The notes beneath the pieces are model-generated. The model saw nothing but the letters and a program-made list of their open reading frames with translations. It searched no databases and had not been told where the DNA came from. This document shows, piece after piece, positions 27,769-30,000 of a stretch of DNA of 30,000 bases (positions are counted from its first letter, which is position 1; every line of letters begins with the position of its first letter). A program made the position numbers and the translations under genes. Where the stretch lies: positions 4,681,053 to 4,711,052 of the forward strand of contig OZ026565.1 in assembly GCA_964020155.1 (NCBI GenBank), given 5' to 3'. The stretch comes from Chondrilla cf. caribensis. Its lineage: Eukaryota > Porifera > Demospongiae > Chondrillida > Chondrillidae.

Positions 27769-27777
27769 GTAGTATAG
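27769..27777 (+). CDS. P2 last exon start (GTA GTA TAG)
   Basis: Two codons and a stop follow the acceptor; copy A has GTC GTT TAG at 5231. Used only if the 28-codon part before it is translated. Confidence 0.35.
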   Translation, partial: VV

Positions 27778-28236
27778 CTGTAATGATATTGAACATGAGA
27801 AGTACGTACGTAGTTGAGTAATAATTTGTGGACACTTACTGTGAACCTCTTTTACATGTACATGTATACTTGTACTTTTTCCTTGAGAGCTTGTAACTTG
27901 TGCACTCAAAATTTCTTATATATATTCAGCTATTTCTTCATGTCTTCATGATGAGGGGCTGTGGAGTATGTCTTTAAGTGTTTGTAGGGTTCCCATTTCT
28001 ATATTAATCCCATACTTATTTTCAATTTGACTTTTGTACTTTGATTACGTATTAATTTACATTCAATAATGCAAATGTACATACGTACATGCGTACACTT
28101 TTCGGAAAGGAAATAAGGATGGCCCCGCGAGACTAATCGTGCACATGTGGATGCCATTTTAGTTTGGTAAATTTGTAGACTAGCTATATGTAACTAGCAC
28201 CTCCCAGCACACATGCCCTCTAGTGTGCGGGGATGG
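27778..28236. other. P2-P3 intergenic DNA
   Basis: Matches 5240-5440 and then 6519-6740, with the minisatellite-bearing part of copy A absent. Nothing else was recognised. Confidence 0.55.
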
Positions 28237-28925
28237 ACTATCAGTAGCATAGCCAAACATCAGCCCCTGGGGGTGGGGGTGGGGAGACAACGTAAACTGT
28301 CTTAACCCTATCTTCTACATTGCTTTTTAACATTTTGTAACAATTCGTTATTTTGAAGCCTCCTCCTCAACGGATTAACATATCCATCAGTGTTGTCTTC
28401 ATTAAAAATATGACATGTTACAGAATTCCTTGGACCTGGCAGATCGAGAAGACGAAAGATGGATTGTTCTGTTTTACTTCCTTTTCTTGTGAGTTAATCT
28501 ACTTTGATACATTTGGAATCTTAATCTTTCCCTCGTTTCTCCAAACCGCTGTTTCTATGGACGCCATTTTAACATAACAAGCATTATTGCACAATCGATA
28601 GACCGCGCACCCACCAACTGCCCCACCCAGACGAACGCGAATGACTCGAAGAAGCTCATGATCAGCCCGGTCATATAGATACTCCATCCCCGTCGCATAG
28701 CATTTTAAACCTAGTACATATTTTTCTACGTGAGTTGAGAACTTATGAATGTAGTTAATTTAGTAATTTGTGCCGGTAAAATTCTATATCTTTCCGATTC
28801 TCCCGCTCTGCCCGGTGTAGTGTGTGTTCGTTGTGGAGTGACACTCGCTAATGAAGTAAGGATTGGAAGACAGTGGTCAGTGATAGCCTCCAATTGATTC
28901 TGCTTCAGATAAGGACGATATCGCT
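28237..28925 (+). promoter_or_regulatory. P3 promoter and leader
   Basis: Co-linear with the P1 promoter minus the hAT insertion, so it shows the uninterrupted arrangement. GCCATTTT is at 28563-28570 and ATTGCACAAT (one change from the palindrome) at 28586-28595. About 330 bases separate the latter from the ATG at 28926. Confidence 0.5.
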
Positions 28926-29239
28926 ATGGAGGGAGGAGATGCCACAAAGAAAATATTAGCCAATCTTCGCGGGTACTTACAGGACAACCTCCCCGTTGAT
29001 GGGGATCTGATATCAAAGCTACAAGGAAGAAACCTTCTCGATAAGAATGATGCCGACCGACTTCGTACAGCTGTATCCAAAGGAGGTAAATCCGGAGTTG
29101 ACGGATTACTGGACTACATGCATTCGTACTATGACGAGGAGATGTTGGAGACCTTCTGTGTCTTTTTGGAGGAGCATTCCAAGCCAGCTAAACCTGTGCT
29201 GCTTACAGTAGCAACTCGAATCAGAGAAGAAATGAAGCA
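28926..29239 (+). CDS. P3 exon 1: CARD-like domain
   Basis: ATG start and 314 bases up to donor GTGAGTG, the same length and phase as P1 exon 1. It reads MEGGDATKKILANLRGYLQD and so on, ending TRIREEMKQ. The CARD pattern (LISKLQGRNLLDKNDADRLR; FCVFLEEHSKPAKPVLL) is complete, without stops or frameshifts, and the donor is canonical. This is the best-preserved start of the family here. The rest of the gene lies outside the window. Confidence 0.78.
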
Positions 29240-29981
29240 GTGAGTGTGATGTCATTGTGACTGCCGTTGAATAAAATTAATCAGTGATCTCATTATCCAT
29301 TTGCTAACACTTAATTGGTTATAGAAATGAGTTTGGTGTGTCACACACTCTTGGAGCCAAAACTTCAATCTCCACTTCTCCCAGTTTGTATATTTTGACT
29401 GCCATGTATGTCCATAGACCCTCAGCTCAGCTCTAGAGATGGTTCTGATCCCAACTGCAGGTCATGAATGAAGACGCTGCTTGTGACTGGTACTAAACTA
29501 AACATGTTCTGAATCAGTCTACTAGTAGATGGTTAAATGCTGATGCAACCTCATCCTGAATATTAGGCTGTTTTGGTACATTTATCAGGCTTCAACAGTC
29601 AACTCCAAATTTGGGTTTTTGTATACATATATTATATTTTTGGTAAATTTTCAAAACAGTTTACATGAAATCATAGTGAAACAGTAGTTTAGTACATGAA
29701 AATAATAGTGAAACAGTAAATACGTATCCGATTGGGGAATGTTAAAACAGAATCTCACTGCATATTTCAGATCATGCTACTAGTAGGAATAGAAGAACAT
29801 ACGTGATATATACCTAATTTACAACAATACAGTCAGTTAATATTGCTGGGGTGCATGTGGTGGATCATCAGTTATGTCACAAGTACTCAACAGAATGTAA
29901 CTGTTATGATGAGATGTATTCAAACATATTTAGCAAGTGGACGTGCGTATTTGACGGTTCACTTATTCCTTGTCTTTAAAG
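29240..29981. other. P3 intron 1
   Basis: Largely co-linear with the P1 intron at 8594-9092, with about 270 bases extra near 29490-29770 that end before CATGCTACTAGTAGG. No transposon ends were identified in the extra part. Confidence 0.55.
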
Positions 29982-30000
29982 GTACCAACCACGTCCAAAT
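29982..30000 (+). CDS. P3 exon 2: linker, cut by window end
   Basis: After TCTTTAAAG the sequence GTACCAACCACGTCCAAAT matches the linker exon at 9093. With exon 1 it reads QYQPRPN. The exon continues past the window. Confidence 0.65.

Larger units (their letters stand above)
25430..30000 (+). repeat. Segmental duplication, copy B
   Basis: Co-linear with 3486-9151 in the same orientation, about 21.9 kb further on. It lacks the copy A DNA at about 5440-6515 and the hAT element, has the exon region lost from copy A, and has about 270 extra bases near 29490-29770. Confidence 0.9.

Overview
This is animal DNA. The coding parts are short exons with GT..AG borders, many microsatellites and minisatellites surround them, and relics of eukaryotic transposons (hAT, PIF/Harbinger, a LINE-like reverse transcriptase, a probable BEN-domain element) lie in introns and flanks. 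A marine sponge (demosponge, Amphimedon-like) fits best. The reasons are introns of about 70 bases, scattered TACGTACG runs, and a W-domain plus CARD-like protein style that I associate from memory with sponges and some cnidarians. The species is inferred, not proven.

The window covers a tandem cluster of one gene family on the + strand. The centre is a gene at 8280-22217. Thirteen exons join with matching phases into one open frame of about 935 codons: CARD-like domain, linker, two 26-residue Pro/Ser/Thr/acidic repeats, a 247-codon 'W' domain exon, a coiled-coil exon, an acidic exon, a second CARD-like domain, a second linker, three more 26-residue repeats and a second W exon that decays near its end. 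The next paralogue starts at 28926 and runs off the window. Two broken paralogues are also present. P0 (about 855-5240) keeps promoter, linker and terminal-exon relics. P2 (about 24228-27777) keeps a promoter, a dead start, half a W exon and well-preserved terminal exons.

Layout: 1-1220 degenerate repeats and the P0 promoter and linker relic; 1698-3498 a 39-bp minisatellite; 3486-5240 P0 terminal exons; 5579-6246 GT and 16-bp repeats; 6520-8279 P1 promoter carrying a hAT insertion; 8280-22217 P1 gene with a reverse-transcriptase relic, a Harbinger element, a BEN-type element, minisatellites and a large foldback in its introns; 22250-23770 repeats and a possible 3' end; 23900-27777 P2 relic; 28000-30000 P3 promoter, first CARD-like exon and start of the linker.

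The block 3486-9151 recurs at 25430-30000, so one cluster period is about 22 kb. If CARD assignment is right, the family would encode cytoplasmic death-fold adaptors or sensors with an uncharacterised partner domain. A shared promoter motif pair (GCCATTTT-like, then ATTGCGCAAT-like) suggests common regulation.
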